The notes under the pieces: model-generated
The model's database searches: none
The model's input: the letters and a program-made list of their open reading frames with translations, nothing else
Told to the model about the DNA's origin: nothing
Position numbers and translations under genes: made by a program
Shown: one piece after another, positions 37,561-49,700 of the stretch
Numbering within the stretch: position 1 is the first letter of the stretch
Layout of the letters: the number at the start of each line of letters is the position of its first letter
Origin: Rhineura floridana
Taxonomy: Eukaryota > Chordata > Lepidosauria > Squamata > Rhineuridae
DNA length: 64,000 nucleotides
Reading direction: 5' to 3'
Assembly: GCF_030035675.1 (NCBI RefSeq)
Contig: NC_084499.1
Location: 21,741,953-21,805,952 of the forward strand

Positions 37561-37790
37561 GCAGAATGTATGTTTGATTTACACAGAAAAGATCTCAGGC
37601 TTCCTGTTCTCATGGCTCTCTGTTATATGCCTTAAAAACCAGGAACTCGGTAGCAGTTTGATTTGATGTGAAAATTATTTTCTGGTGCAGGTTAATGTGC
37701 ACTAGGGCCTTGGTATGGTCAGATTTCCTCTTGTGAATCCAACATTTTCTTCATACCACTTTTTCCCTGTGTCTTTTATTGGTAGCAGAC

Positions 37791-40700
37791 ATGTCAGCAA
37801 TGGATATAGATGCGGAACGGGAAAAAATCCGGCGGGAGATTGAAGAGCTGGAGAGGAGTCTGGACCCAAATGCGCCAAGTGTTGAGGCTGAAGTATCGGG
37901 CTCCAGCCTAGAGTCAGGTTCTGATGATGAAGGTGCAATAGTGGCTGAGTATTTCCAGTGTCATGTGCTTTTAAATTTGTCATACCTTTTAGTCTCTAAA
38001 TTAATTGTAACTTGCCTTAGAGATTTGGTGGGCTAAAGATTCACACAAATAGATCCGGAGACTCGCGGGCTTGAATATCATTGCAGCCATTCATCATAAA
38101 CCCATTCATTAACATGCAGATAGACCCTGGTTCATATCCTGACATCTCCACATAGGGCTGAGAATGCCCCTCACCTGAAACCCTGGAGAACTGCCAGTCA
38201 GTGATGACAGTACTGAGCTTAGATGGTCCAATGGTCTGATTTGGTATAAGGCAGTTTCCTATCAGTATCCTAAGTACTTCATCTAGTAATTTTCCTAAGT
38301 ACTCAGATGCATCTTATTTATGCTGATCTATGGTTTTAAACTTCTACAACAAAGGTTCTTTCCATATATGGAGCAAGAAAAGCCAGCAATCCAAGCTGGA
38401 TTTAGAAAGGGAAGAGGCACCAGAGATGATATTGCAAACATATGTTGGATAATGGAACGGGCCATTATCAGAAGGAAATCGGCCTGTGCTTTATAGATTA
38501 CAGCAAAGCTTTTGATTGTGTAGATCATGGAAAACTATGGAATGCTTTAAAAGACATGGGGGTGCCACAGCATCTGATTGTCCTGATGTGCAACCTATAC
38601 TCTGGACAAGAAGCTACTGTAAGGACAGAATATGGAGAAACTGATTGGTTCCCCATCGGAAAGGGTGTGAGACGGGTGTATTTTATCACCCTACTTGTTT
38701 AATCTATATGCTGAACATATCATATGGAAAGTGGGATTGGACCAAGACGAAGGAGGTGTGAAAATTGGAGGGAGAAATATCAGTAATTTAAGATATGCAG
38801 ATGATACCATAATACTAGCAGAAACCAGTAATGATTTGAAAAGAATGTTGTTGAAAGTTAAAGAGGAAAGCACAGAAGCAGGACTACAGCTGAACTTCAA
38901 GAAGACTAAAGTAATGACAACAGAAGATTTATGTAACTTTAAAGTTCAGAAGGGAGTACAAAAAGAGGAAGACCAAACAGGAGATGGATTGATTCCGTAA
39001 AGGAAGCCACAGACCTGAACTTACAAGATCTGAACAGGGTGGTTCATGACAGATGCTACTAGAGGTCGCTGATTCAGAGGGTCACCATTAGTTGAAATCA
39101 ACTTGAAGGCACATAACAACAACAACAACATGGTTTTAAACATATAAGTGATTTACTGTTAGGTCATGGGATTAATCCTTCCAACAACCCTATAGGCTAG
39201 GGTACTATTAATTCTCCTTTTCCTGCACATAGTAGCTTTTCTAAGGCTATCCAGCGTGCTGTGACTTGACCTAAGTGCTTCCTGCTCTGGTTATTTTCTT
39301 AACTGCCACACAGTGATGGAGTCACAGTTAGGTTTACTCATATCTATGACCGTTTGAAATTCTTGATTTCTCTATCTGTAATCTGTCTGATATTTTCTTT
39401 TCTTTCAGAAGACCTTGATGATGATTCTGATACTGAAGTCAACATGGTAAATAAGTTCAAATCATATCCTGCTATTTTAGAGGTTCTGGAGGAACAGAAA
39501 TTATATGCAGTAGGGCCCCACTCATACGATGGGTTACGTTCCAGGCCCCTGCCTAAAAGCGAAACCTGCCAAAAAGCAGAATGCCTTCAATAAAATGGTG
39601 CCCAATGCCCGAAAAACGCCATAGAAGTGGAACAAGCGCTGTATGAGTGGGGCCTTACTCTAATTTTAGCTGCCGTATTAATGGGCCGCTGAAAAGCGGG
39701 CCCTGACTGTATGTTATACGCTCTCTTTCTGTTTAATAATTAGTATCTGTGCAGGGTGAGAAAGGAGTTGCACCTTCTTTGTAGACGTTTGCTGCCCTTC
39801 TAAGCTGTTGCTAAGTGTGTCTTGGTCTTCTGTTAATTTGGGGGGTTTAAACTCCCTGATGTGACTTTGCTTGGATCCAGTGCATTTGTTAACTTTTCTA
39901 CTCATGGGATCATTCCTGCAAGGAGAAAAATGTGCGGTGTGAATTGGATCTCAGTCTCACAAAGAGAATTAAATAACAAAGCACTGGCTTGATTCCTTGT
40001 GTTCCATGAGTAAAGGGTATTATTTATTACTTACACTATGTAGGGACAGAGAGCCAGTGTGGCATAGTGGTTAAGGTGTTGGACTACGACCTGGGAGACC
40101 AGGGTTTGAGCCCCCACACCACCATGAAGCTCCCTGGGTGACCTTGGGCCGGTCACTGCCTCTCAGCCTCAGAGGAAGGCAATGGGAACCCCCCTCTGAA
40201 TACCACTTACCAAGAAAACCCTTTTTGTAGGGTCGCCGTAAGTCGGGATCAACTTGAAGGCAGTCCGTTTTCATGATTAGGATCATTTTATTGTATAGGG
40301 CTTACTATCTAACGTTGTTTTAAATGGGTATTCTTAGCTGCTACTGTTGTTTTTACATTGTATTTTTTATCACGGAATTGTTCGCCGCTCTGAGCTTCTT
40401 CGAAGATAGAGCAGCATAGAAATGTTTTAAATAAATAATAAAAACAATAAATTTCCATGTAGGGACAATTGTTAGGCTGCAGGAATGTTTTGTTTTAACT
40501 GATTATATGTAAACTACTCTGAGCCTTTTTGGCTGAAGAGTGGGATGCAAATACATTAATAACATTAATAAATATGAAGTACCTTGCAGAGTACGTAACC
40601 AAGAATAGAGCAGGTCTTTTCTCCAAGGAGTGTGTAATTTACATTTCAACGGTGGAGGAGAGAACACAGGTGGCAGGGAGAAGCAAATGTAAAGAGCAGC

Positions 40701-43700
40701 ATAGGAGGAGCGAGGGTCACAAGACATGGAGATTTATTTATTCAGAGCATTTTAGCCGCTTTTCATCCAGAAAGGCTCCCAGCGTGGCTTACATATGATT
40801 AGTTAAGACAAGACAGGATTGCAATCTTAAAGAAATCACACACAAGGAAAAAGAGAAAGGGAGGGAAAAGGAAAAAAGCAATCTCAGGCAGCCATTCTGA
40901 GACAGTCATTCTTACCATGACTACCTGGCAGAGAAACAGTTCAGGGGTTCGGAGGTGCCTGATGGAGCTGGTCTTCCGGCAAAGGTGATGGGATGAGCCC
41001 TGCTCCCCATTTGTCCCACTGAGGAAGCATGATGGCTGCTGTTGCCAGGAGATCAAATGCAGCTTCTTATACGTAGGGTTTGTTTTGGCAGAGGCATCCC
41101 AGGAAAGGAGAAATTTGGAGTTGCAGGGGAAAAGAGAGGCCAGTTTGGGGACGGGTGTGGGCTGGAAGCATCCTCCAACACAACACCCTTGACTGTCCAG
41201 CTACATGAGTGTGCAGTCCCTGCCTTCCATCAAATCTCTTTTCCGGCAGTCTGTTCAACTCTTCCTTTTCTCCTGATGGATCAGGAGGTGGACCCAGGTG
41301 GGAGTGAACCTGTCGATGGGGAAGGCGAAGTGGATGTTAGTCTCCCTCAGACCCCAGAGACCTGCCTGCACATGAACCTGGTCTATCAGGAGGTCATTCA
41401 GGAGAAGATTGAGGAGATCAACCTTTTGCTTGCCCAAAACCGAGAGCAGCAGGTGAGTGACTTGTGTGTGTTTGTGGGGGGGGGATACTTCAGGAAAGGT
41501 CTGGAATGTTCCAGCGTTCTCTGGGGGTGTCCGGTGTTGGGCTGTGGAAAGCAATGCTTGAATGCCCCCGTTGACATGTGTTGAATCCCAATATTCCATG
41601 CAGGGAGTGTGTGGTTGGGGAGGGGGTGGAAATACCGGATTAATCTTTTGCTATTTTCAGTAACTCTAGAAAGGGATTCTGGCAGTGGGGGTGATGACTC
41701 CTGTAGAAAGTATTATGGTTATTGACCATGGTCATAAGTGAAGGTCCACATTCTTGTTTTAAAATGCGATCCCTATCTGTCATTGCTGTAAACTTGAATT
41801 TTGGGATCCCAGATATCGTGACCTGGGATTTTGACTTTGCTTTTTAAAAGCTAGAAAACGACACTTAAGATTTTCACGGTTTTGGTCCTTGAACTGTTTT
41901 CAGACTTGCAAACATTAATTGGAAACAGGAAACTGCATTGAAAGGGCTGGTTTACAGCCTCCACCTTGTAAATTTGCACCTGTTCTTTAAGTGCAGAGGG
42001 CCCACCTGCTAAGCTGCATAAACCTACAGTGGGCAGCTTTTGGCCCTCCAGCTGCAGGCATCACTCACCTAGTGGTTTGCCAATTGGCCATTTTCCCAGC
42101 CCCCCTTTTCCTAGCATTTTGTGGGGTGCAATTGTAGAAAGGTGCAGCTTGCCCCTAAAAGTTGACAGGCCATTTAGGAATAATTACAGCTTAGGGGGGT
42201 TGTTCAGAGCAATCTGTTTTGGTATAACATACTATGTCCTGTGGGTCAAATCTGTGGATAATTAAGATCATAAAGTGAGCCTGGCTGCTGGATCAGGCCA
42301 AAGGGGGCCCATTTAGTTCAGCATCCTCTTCTCACAGTGGCCAACCAGATGCCCTTTATGGGAAGTCTGAGCCTAACAGCAACTTGTGGTCCCCACCAGC
42401 TGGTTATTAAGACGCATGTTGCCTCCAACAGTGGTGGCAGAATTGTTGCCGGGGACACAGCAGGGCCGGTGATCTTCCAGTCCTGTGATTCTGTGTTGAG
42501 CCTGTTGAATATGCTGAGAAGTTTCTGCAAATCTAGTTCTCTCTCTCTTCCTCCCCCCCCCCAATGTCTTGCAGGAAAAACTCACCTGGGAACTTACTGG
42601 AACAAGAAGCACTAAATCAAGCGACAGTAAATCCTTGCCGGCAAATATGTTTCTGGGCCATTTTATGAAGCCATACTTTAAGGATAAAACATCAGGGGTT
42701 GTAAGTATATGTTGCTATTCTGCCTGGGTGAAGAGGTGGGTAACCCCCCTCTCCTTTCCTTCCCTGAATTCCACCCCCCCCTCTTGCTTTGTGCCAAGAT
42801 GAGAACAAATTCAGGCGGAGGGCAAGTTCCTTCCACGTTGAAGCTGACAATATTCTTTGTTTGTGGCCTGGACTTGTTTGTGGTTGGGAACTACTGAGAG
42901 GAGTGGCTAACCTGCAGCTTTCCAGTTGTTGCTGGGTGCCACGCCCCACCTCCCCTGCCCTTGGCCACGCTGGCTGGGGCTGATGGGAACTGTCGTACAG
43001 CAACATTGAGGAGGCCACAGATTAGCGCCTCCTGGTCCATGCAAATGGATGCATTTTAAAAAACCACTCGTGGGGCTTGTCTTGTAACAGAGATTGAGAA
43101 CTAGGGTGGAACTAAGTTGTCTCTTGCATTCTCTCCCCCCACCTCCATTTCACTCCGCCCCCGCCCAGGGCCCTCCAGCCAACAGCGACACCAGAGAGAA
43201 GACAATGCAAGGCATAAAGTCTTTTGAGGAGCTGATCACTATAAAATGTAAGAGGGATTTGGTTGTTATACTTGTAGTGTATATATTTTAGGTTTGAACC
43301 AGTCAAACTGCTGGATGGTGGCGTGGGCTGGCTTCGTGCAGCTTCCAGGCTCTGTCTGTCTTCCCTTTTCCCAACAGAGGCCTTTCCTTAAGGGCCCTGG
43401 GAGTAAATGGCGACCATTGGGGTTTGTCCATCAGGAAACAACATTTGGCTGTATGACTTCTGTAACCACCAGCCCTACCCCAACCCTCTCCGTATTCCAT
43501 AGGGAAAAGCCGGGAGAAGTTGCTGCTCCATCAGTCTGTGGTGAGTGATCGCTTGCAGCGCCTGCTTCAGCCAAAGCTACTGAAGTAAGTACAGAAGAGC
43601 CTGCCAAAAATGCCATTTTACCGAAGGAGAGGGAGCAGCGTGCCTATCCAGCTGAGAACTCTCTGCCCTGGCTGCAGGCCCTGATCTCCAAGCAGGCCTC

Positions 43701-46700
43701 TGGCAGAGAGCGGCCTTCCCACAGCCTCCTTGCCTCTTAAATTCTATGTATTTGTTTAAAAGTGCTTACACCACACCTTTCCTCATACTTCAAAAGCAGC
43801 AGGGCTGCGCATTTGCCTCTCTCCCTCATGGTGGTTCAGAGTGCCTTGGGCCTGAGGCTCAGTTCTTTATGCCTGCAGAGAAAGCCAGCTTTTAAGACTA
43901 GGTAAATCTTCCCTATGCTGGAAGGTGCTGCTTAGAGGAGGGTTGTGCACAAGCAAAAACTGTATATTTGTAGCTCTTGAGGTGAGCTCCAGGGTGTGAC
44001 TGGGAGATGCAAATAACTTGGCATTCAGATTTTCTACAGTTATTTCTGATCTGCTCTTCACATCCCTCTAATGTGTGCGTGTGTCTCAAATGTTTTGGAA
44101 TTTTCTCACTAGGCTTGACTATCTAAATGAGAAACGGGAGAAATGCAAGGATGTGATGGGAAGGCAGATTCTGTCAAAGCAGATCCAGGAAACAACACGT
44201 GAAATAAATGATATCAAGTAAGAAGCCAACCAGCGTTTCAAGGCTCGCTTTTGCAGTGCTTAGAGAGAGCAGTGCAGCTGCCCTTGAGCCCTTGGGTGCT
44301 GGTTTCTCTCTAAGGGCACTTTCTGTCTCTGACGGGGTCTAGCCTCCTGCCGGAGGAATCTTTGCTGGGAAACAGGCTCGAAGAGCGTGACTGGGAGAAG
44401 ATTGCCAACATCCACGTGAGTCGTTCTGAAGATGGGGGCCTCCCCTTCATTGCCTGTGATGGGGCAAGAGCGGAGGGAGGGTGGGGTGGTTGCCCTGTTA
44501 CCCTGTTGCCAGCAGCTTTGTATTCCTGGTGGTGAAGTGAGCTTAAACCTCATCCTTCGTTGTCATGTCTCTCTAGTTCGAAGGAACACGCAGTGCAAAA
44601 GAGCTGAGGAAATACTGGCAGAATTATGAACACCCCAGCATCAACAAGAAGGAGTGGAGCGAGGAGGAGATTGAGAAGCTGAAGGAAATTGCGGCCAGGC
44701 ACCACTGCCAGGACTGGGAAGGGATCTCCCAGGAGTTGGGGGTAAGGCCCATGGATCGGGCTCTTAGCCAGAGGGTGACCTGGAGTGACCCATCACCACA
44801 GTGTGGGCATTAGCTTTCTTTCTCAAAAAGCCCGAGTGGGGTAGAGAAAGCTGCCTTATACCTAATCAGACAGCTGGGTCCACTAAGCACTGTCGGCACT
44901 AACTGGCAGCGGCTGTCCAGGGTTTCAGGCAGGGGGAATTCCCAGATCTACCTGGAAATGCCGGGGACTGAATTTGGGACCTTCAGCGTGCCAAGCAAGT
45001 GTCCTGCCACGGAGCCATAGCTCGCCCTTCCTCACCACCAGTCCCAATTCTGCAACTCTGCTTTTGTCAGGCACTTCAGCTCTGGGAAACTTCGGCTCCA
45101 AAGTCTTAAATTAGTTTTAATTCTAATTTATTGTTAAAATATTTATAGCCCGGATCCTACCTGAAGATTTCAGAGCGTGGAGCATCAATCATTAAACAAT
45201 AAATCCAGTTACAGATTGGTAGTAGATTAGTGGAAGAAAACTATTAATCTTAAAGCAAAATCAATGGCCATTAGAAATTAAGTAAGCAGTGAGATCAACA
45301 GTTGCTAAAAGCTTGAGTAAACAACCTGCTTCTGTTTAACCTGGGGCCAAAATGAAAACCAGGTTGGAGCCTGGCAGATAGTGGAGCGGAGGGCATTCCA
45401 CCAGCAGAATAGTCCACAAGGGCATTCCACCAGCAGAATAGTCCACAAGGGCATTCCGCCAGCAGAATAGTCCACAGGGGCTACCGTGGTGCTCAGTCTG
45501 TATTCATGCAACCCTCTTGTCCCATGTGTTTTGCACCAACCCCCTTTTCCCCCTAAAGGCCCCTCAAAATTCGTGGAGTTCGAAGAGTGGCCTCTGCTGC
45601 TCCTCTTCCCAGCCACCCTTGCTTTCCGTTTCCTTGCCAGACTCAGCGCACAGCCTTCCAGTGCCTGCAGAAGTTCCAGGCCTTCAACAAAGACTTCAAG
45701 AGGAGTGAGTGGAGCCCAGAAGAGGACCAGATGCTCTTGCACCTTGTCCAGGAAATGAGGGTTGGGAAGCACATTCCGTACTGCAAAAGTAAGCCATCTC
45801 AGTGGGAAAGAGTTTCCCCACTGCACCCCTCCACGATTACAGGATCCTGCCTCCTTGACCGCCTTTCATAGCCTTCCATGTCAAACCTACAAGATCTGAG
45901 TCAGTCTCCCAGCTGTAAAAACATTGTGTTTTGCTGCTTGTGGAAGACACTAGGTCTCTCTTATCCTAACCTCAGGATTTCTTTTACTTCCAAGTCGTTC
46001 TGGGAAAGTGAGCGATTCTGAGAGGGGGTGGGGTGGGGTGGCTGTTGCGTTGTTTGCTGTGTTGATCTTTCTCACTTGCTGGAGTCACCCAGACTCGGCT
46101 ACTTGAGTCCAACTTCTTAATGTGACCCTCTGCGCTTTTGCCTGATGCTTTTTCTTGTTTACGTCTGGGCTAAACTCTGAGATGTCAATTGTGTGTGACT
46201 GGCCGCTCTTGACCTTCCTCCTCACTCTCTGGGCTTCCTGAATTCTTCAGGTTAGTTTGGCACTGTTGGAGCAAATCCCATGCTTATTGAGCTCCCTCTT
46301 TCCTCCGGCTTCCCCCTTCACATTATTTATTCAACTGATATCCCAGAGGAGCCAGGATGGCAAATACTTCATAATTAAAAACATTCCAAATCCAGTGCTT
46401 TCAGGATTACAAAAAACAGTGTCTTTCAGCCATCAAATGCCTGGGTAAGTAGGAATGGTTTTTAAATTCCTGAAAGTTAAGGAAGACAGATGCACCTAAT
46501 CGGGGAGGGCATTCCACAAATGGGGAGTGGCCACTGAGAAGGCCCTGTCACAGGTCAACGCTAACTAGGCACGCCAAGCAAGTAGCAGCACCATCAGCAA
46601 GGCCTTATGTGTCAACCGCAGGGACTGAGATGGTTGATACTGGGGAAGGTGCTCTTACTTTTGAGCACCCATTCAGGGGTTTGTATGCTAGCACTAACAC

Positions 46701-49700
46701 CTTGAATTGAGTCCAGTAGCTCATTGGCAGCCAGTGCAGTGCTTTCAGGACCAGCAACAATTAGTCCCACTAGGGTGCCCCACTTACCAGCCTAGCAGGC
46801 TCTGCTTTACTCTCTCAATTTTTTTTTATTTAGTGACAAACTATATTTCAATATAAACTGGGTTTGCAAATCAGATTTAGTAATCAGAAGAAATTGAAAA
46901 TGAGAGCACAAAGTTTATTCATGTAGCATCAAACCATGGTTTAGTGTTGCACCTGAGACAGCCCATTGCCTCTCCCACATGCAGTGTAAGGGTAGCTTAC
47001 ATTGAGAACCATCACATTTGAGAACCTAAAGTGCTGCTGTGCTGGATCAGACCAAAGGCCTCTGCAGTCCAGCATTTCATCTCAAAAAGCCAGATGGGAA
47101 AAACTCTTTGGTGGCCTTGGTTGACACTTGCAGGCAAAGGTTCCAGCTGTTACTTGGGTCCTGGCTGAACTTGGTTCTAACTCGGGGCATAGAAGTGGTA
47201 GTTCCTGAGACTTCATTGCAATGGGCAAGTAAGAAATATGCATAATAATAATAATAATCCTGCATATCTAAAGGGTTCTGCTGCCGTAAAAAGCTAAGCT
47301 GAAACCTCCTTCCACCCACAGTTGCCTATTACATGGAGGGGCGGGACTCTGCCCAGCTGATCTACAGGTGGACAAAGCGAGTGGATCCCAGCTTGAAGCG
47401 AGGAGCCTGGACTCCAGAGGAAGATGCTGTAAGGGCTGTTTCCTGGTGCTGTTGGGGGCAGGGGGGATCAGCGTCAGCCTAACCTGGTGGAGCAGAACAG
47501 CGTTTGTTGCGTTGCTTCGTTGGTCATAGCAGTGTAAACTTAATGGAGAATGCTGCCTTATACCAAGTCAAGCCATTGGGTTCATCTAGCTCAGGACAGT
47601 CAACACTGACTGGCAGCAGCTCTCTTCCAGCCGTACCTGGAGGTGCCACGCTGGGACCTTCTGCTTGCAAAGAGGGGCTCTCTCACTGAGCTATGGTGGT
47701 GGCAGCTTCACGTGAAGAACCTGCTTTTGTGTCACTCCCCTAGCTGCTGCTGAAGGCCGTTGCCAAATATGGAGAGCGGGACTGGTATAAAATCCGGACG
47801 GAGGTGCCTGGCAGGAATGACATCCAGTGCCGAGACAGGTTAGTCCTCTCTTGTCCCACTGCTGCTCATGATGGCTCGTGAAGCTGTGCTTGCTCAGGGC
47901 TGGTCATCTGCGCCTGGCTGAGCTCTGCGTGGCCAGGACTGTCTCTGGTTTATTTTTAACTTACTGCTCAGTATTCACTTTACAGACTGCTGGTTTTCAG
48001 TATAAATTAATTATAATACATCCATTTTTAACATATATTTTGCACCACGAATAATCGCAGCGCTTCACGTGGCCCTTGTTCCTCCATGCTGAAACATGGC
48101 ACAGCGGAGACCACAATGGAAATGGGGGCAGGTGTAGGGTACTTGTGGTAAATATGTAATTATTTCATTTACACATACATAGGAACATAGGAAGCTACCT
48201 TATACCGAGTCAGGCCACTGGTCAATCTAGCTCAGTATTGCATACACTGACTGGCAGTGGCTGTCCAGGGTTTCAGACTCTGCAGACATTCTCAGCCCTA
48301 CCTAGAGATGCCATTGCGGGCTGAACCTGGGATCTTTTGCACACAAAGAAGCTACTCTCTACTCCTGAGCTACAGCCCTTTCCCCAACAGAGACTAAGGC
48401 TCTAGTCCTTGTGGTTCTCAGTAAAGGGATTTATTTAAACAGGCAGCTATGATCCTTTCCCCAATTTAATTGTAATGTGTTTGGGCTTAGTTACCGTTGA
48501 ACCAATAGAAGTAATACCAATACGAAGGATAAATGATTGAAATTAGGCTGATTAGCAGTTCATTGAAAAGAGCCTCAAAAGTATAGCCAAAACAGAAGAG
48601 TTTTTCTTACCAGCTTTTAGAAAGCAGCCAGTGGAGGTTTCTTCCTGGCAGAGAATATCCCACCTTGTTGGGGCAGCTCCCAAGGAGGCCATGCTCATGA
48701 CGGATGCCACTCGGGCATCATTAACAGGGCAACCTGATGTGGAACTACTCAGAAGTAGGTCTCATTCAGCTAAATGGGGCTTACTCTCTGGGTTGTGGGT
48801 TTATACAGCTGCAGGCTGAAAGATGGAGCCCTGTGCAGTGGCATCTGCCTAGGAGAGGGTGGGTGTTGTAGGTCCACAGCGTCTGGAGGGCCACAGGTAA
48901 GCCACCCCCGGCCCAGCAGATCTGAAAGCGTGCCACATGCTCTTCCTCCCCTTCCGGAGGCTCTGTACCCTGAATACCAGTTGCCAGGAAGGACAAGTGT
49001 GGAGAGTTGCTGCTGCCCTCATGCCCTGCTTGCGGATTTCCTAGGAAAGGCATCTGGCTGGCCACTGGGAGAACGGTGCTGGTCCAGATGGGCCCTTTCT
49101 GCGTTCTCATGGCCTGGGAGAAGCTTTGCAGATACACATACCTGGCATGAAGGCGCTGGTGTGTATTGACTGACTTGAGATAAAATTGCATGGGAGAATA
49201 ATGAAGGAGGGGCTCCCCAGAGCACGTCTGTCACTGCAACTCCTTTTTCTTCCTCTCCCCCCCTCCCTGCCTCCAGGTATCTGCACGCGCTCCACTATGA
49301 TATTAAGAAGGGCAAGTGGAGCGAGGAGGAGGAAAAGAAGCTGATCGAGCTCACAGAAAAATACGGCGTGGGTAAGGCGGCTGCTCCCGGCTATGGCAGG
49401 AGCTTTGGAGGGACTCCCCTGTGGCCCCCGGTCTCCTCCCCTCCTTTCCACTGGTGTGGGATTGAAGGGGATTTCTGACAAGCCAAGAAATCCTCTTCCC
49501 CCCTTTGTTGCTAGCATGAAACCTCCAGAGAGAGTCCCCCTCCTCTCCTTGCCTCTCCTCCTGGGCTGGAGACGGTCCTGTGGCTCTCCAGATGTTGCTG
49601 GTTCCAGCTCCCAGCAGGCGTCCTGGCTGGCAGCCCAGGGTGCTGGTGGGAGTCCCGCAACATCTTGTGGAGGCCCCCACAGGTGCTGCCGGTCCTTGGC

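Noticed and set aside
45392-45478. Possible CRISPR-like array
   Set aside because: The three 29-bp units are contiguous with no spacers, in a vertebrate intron.
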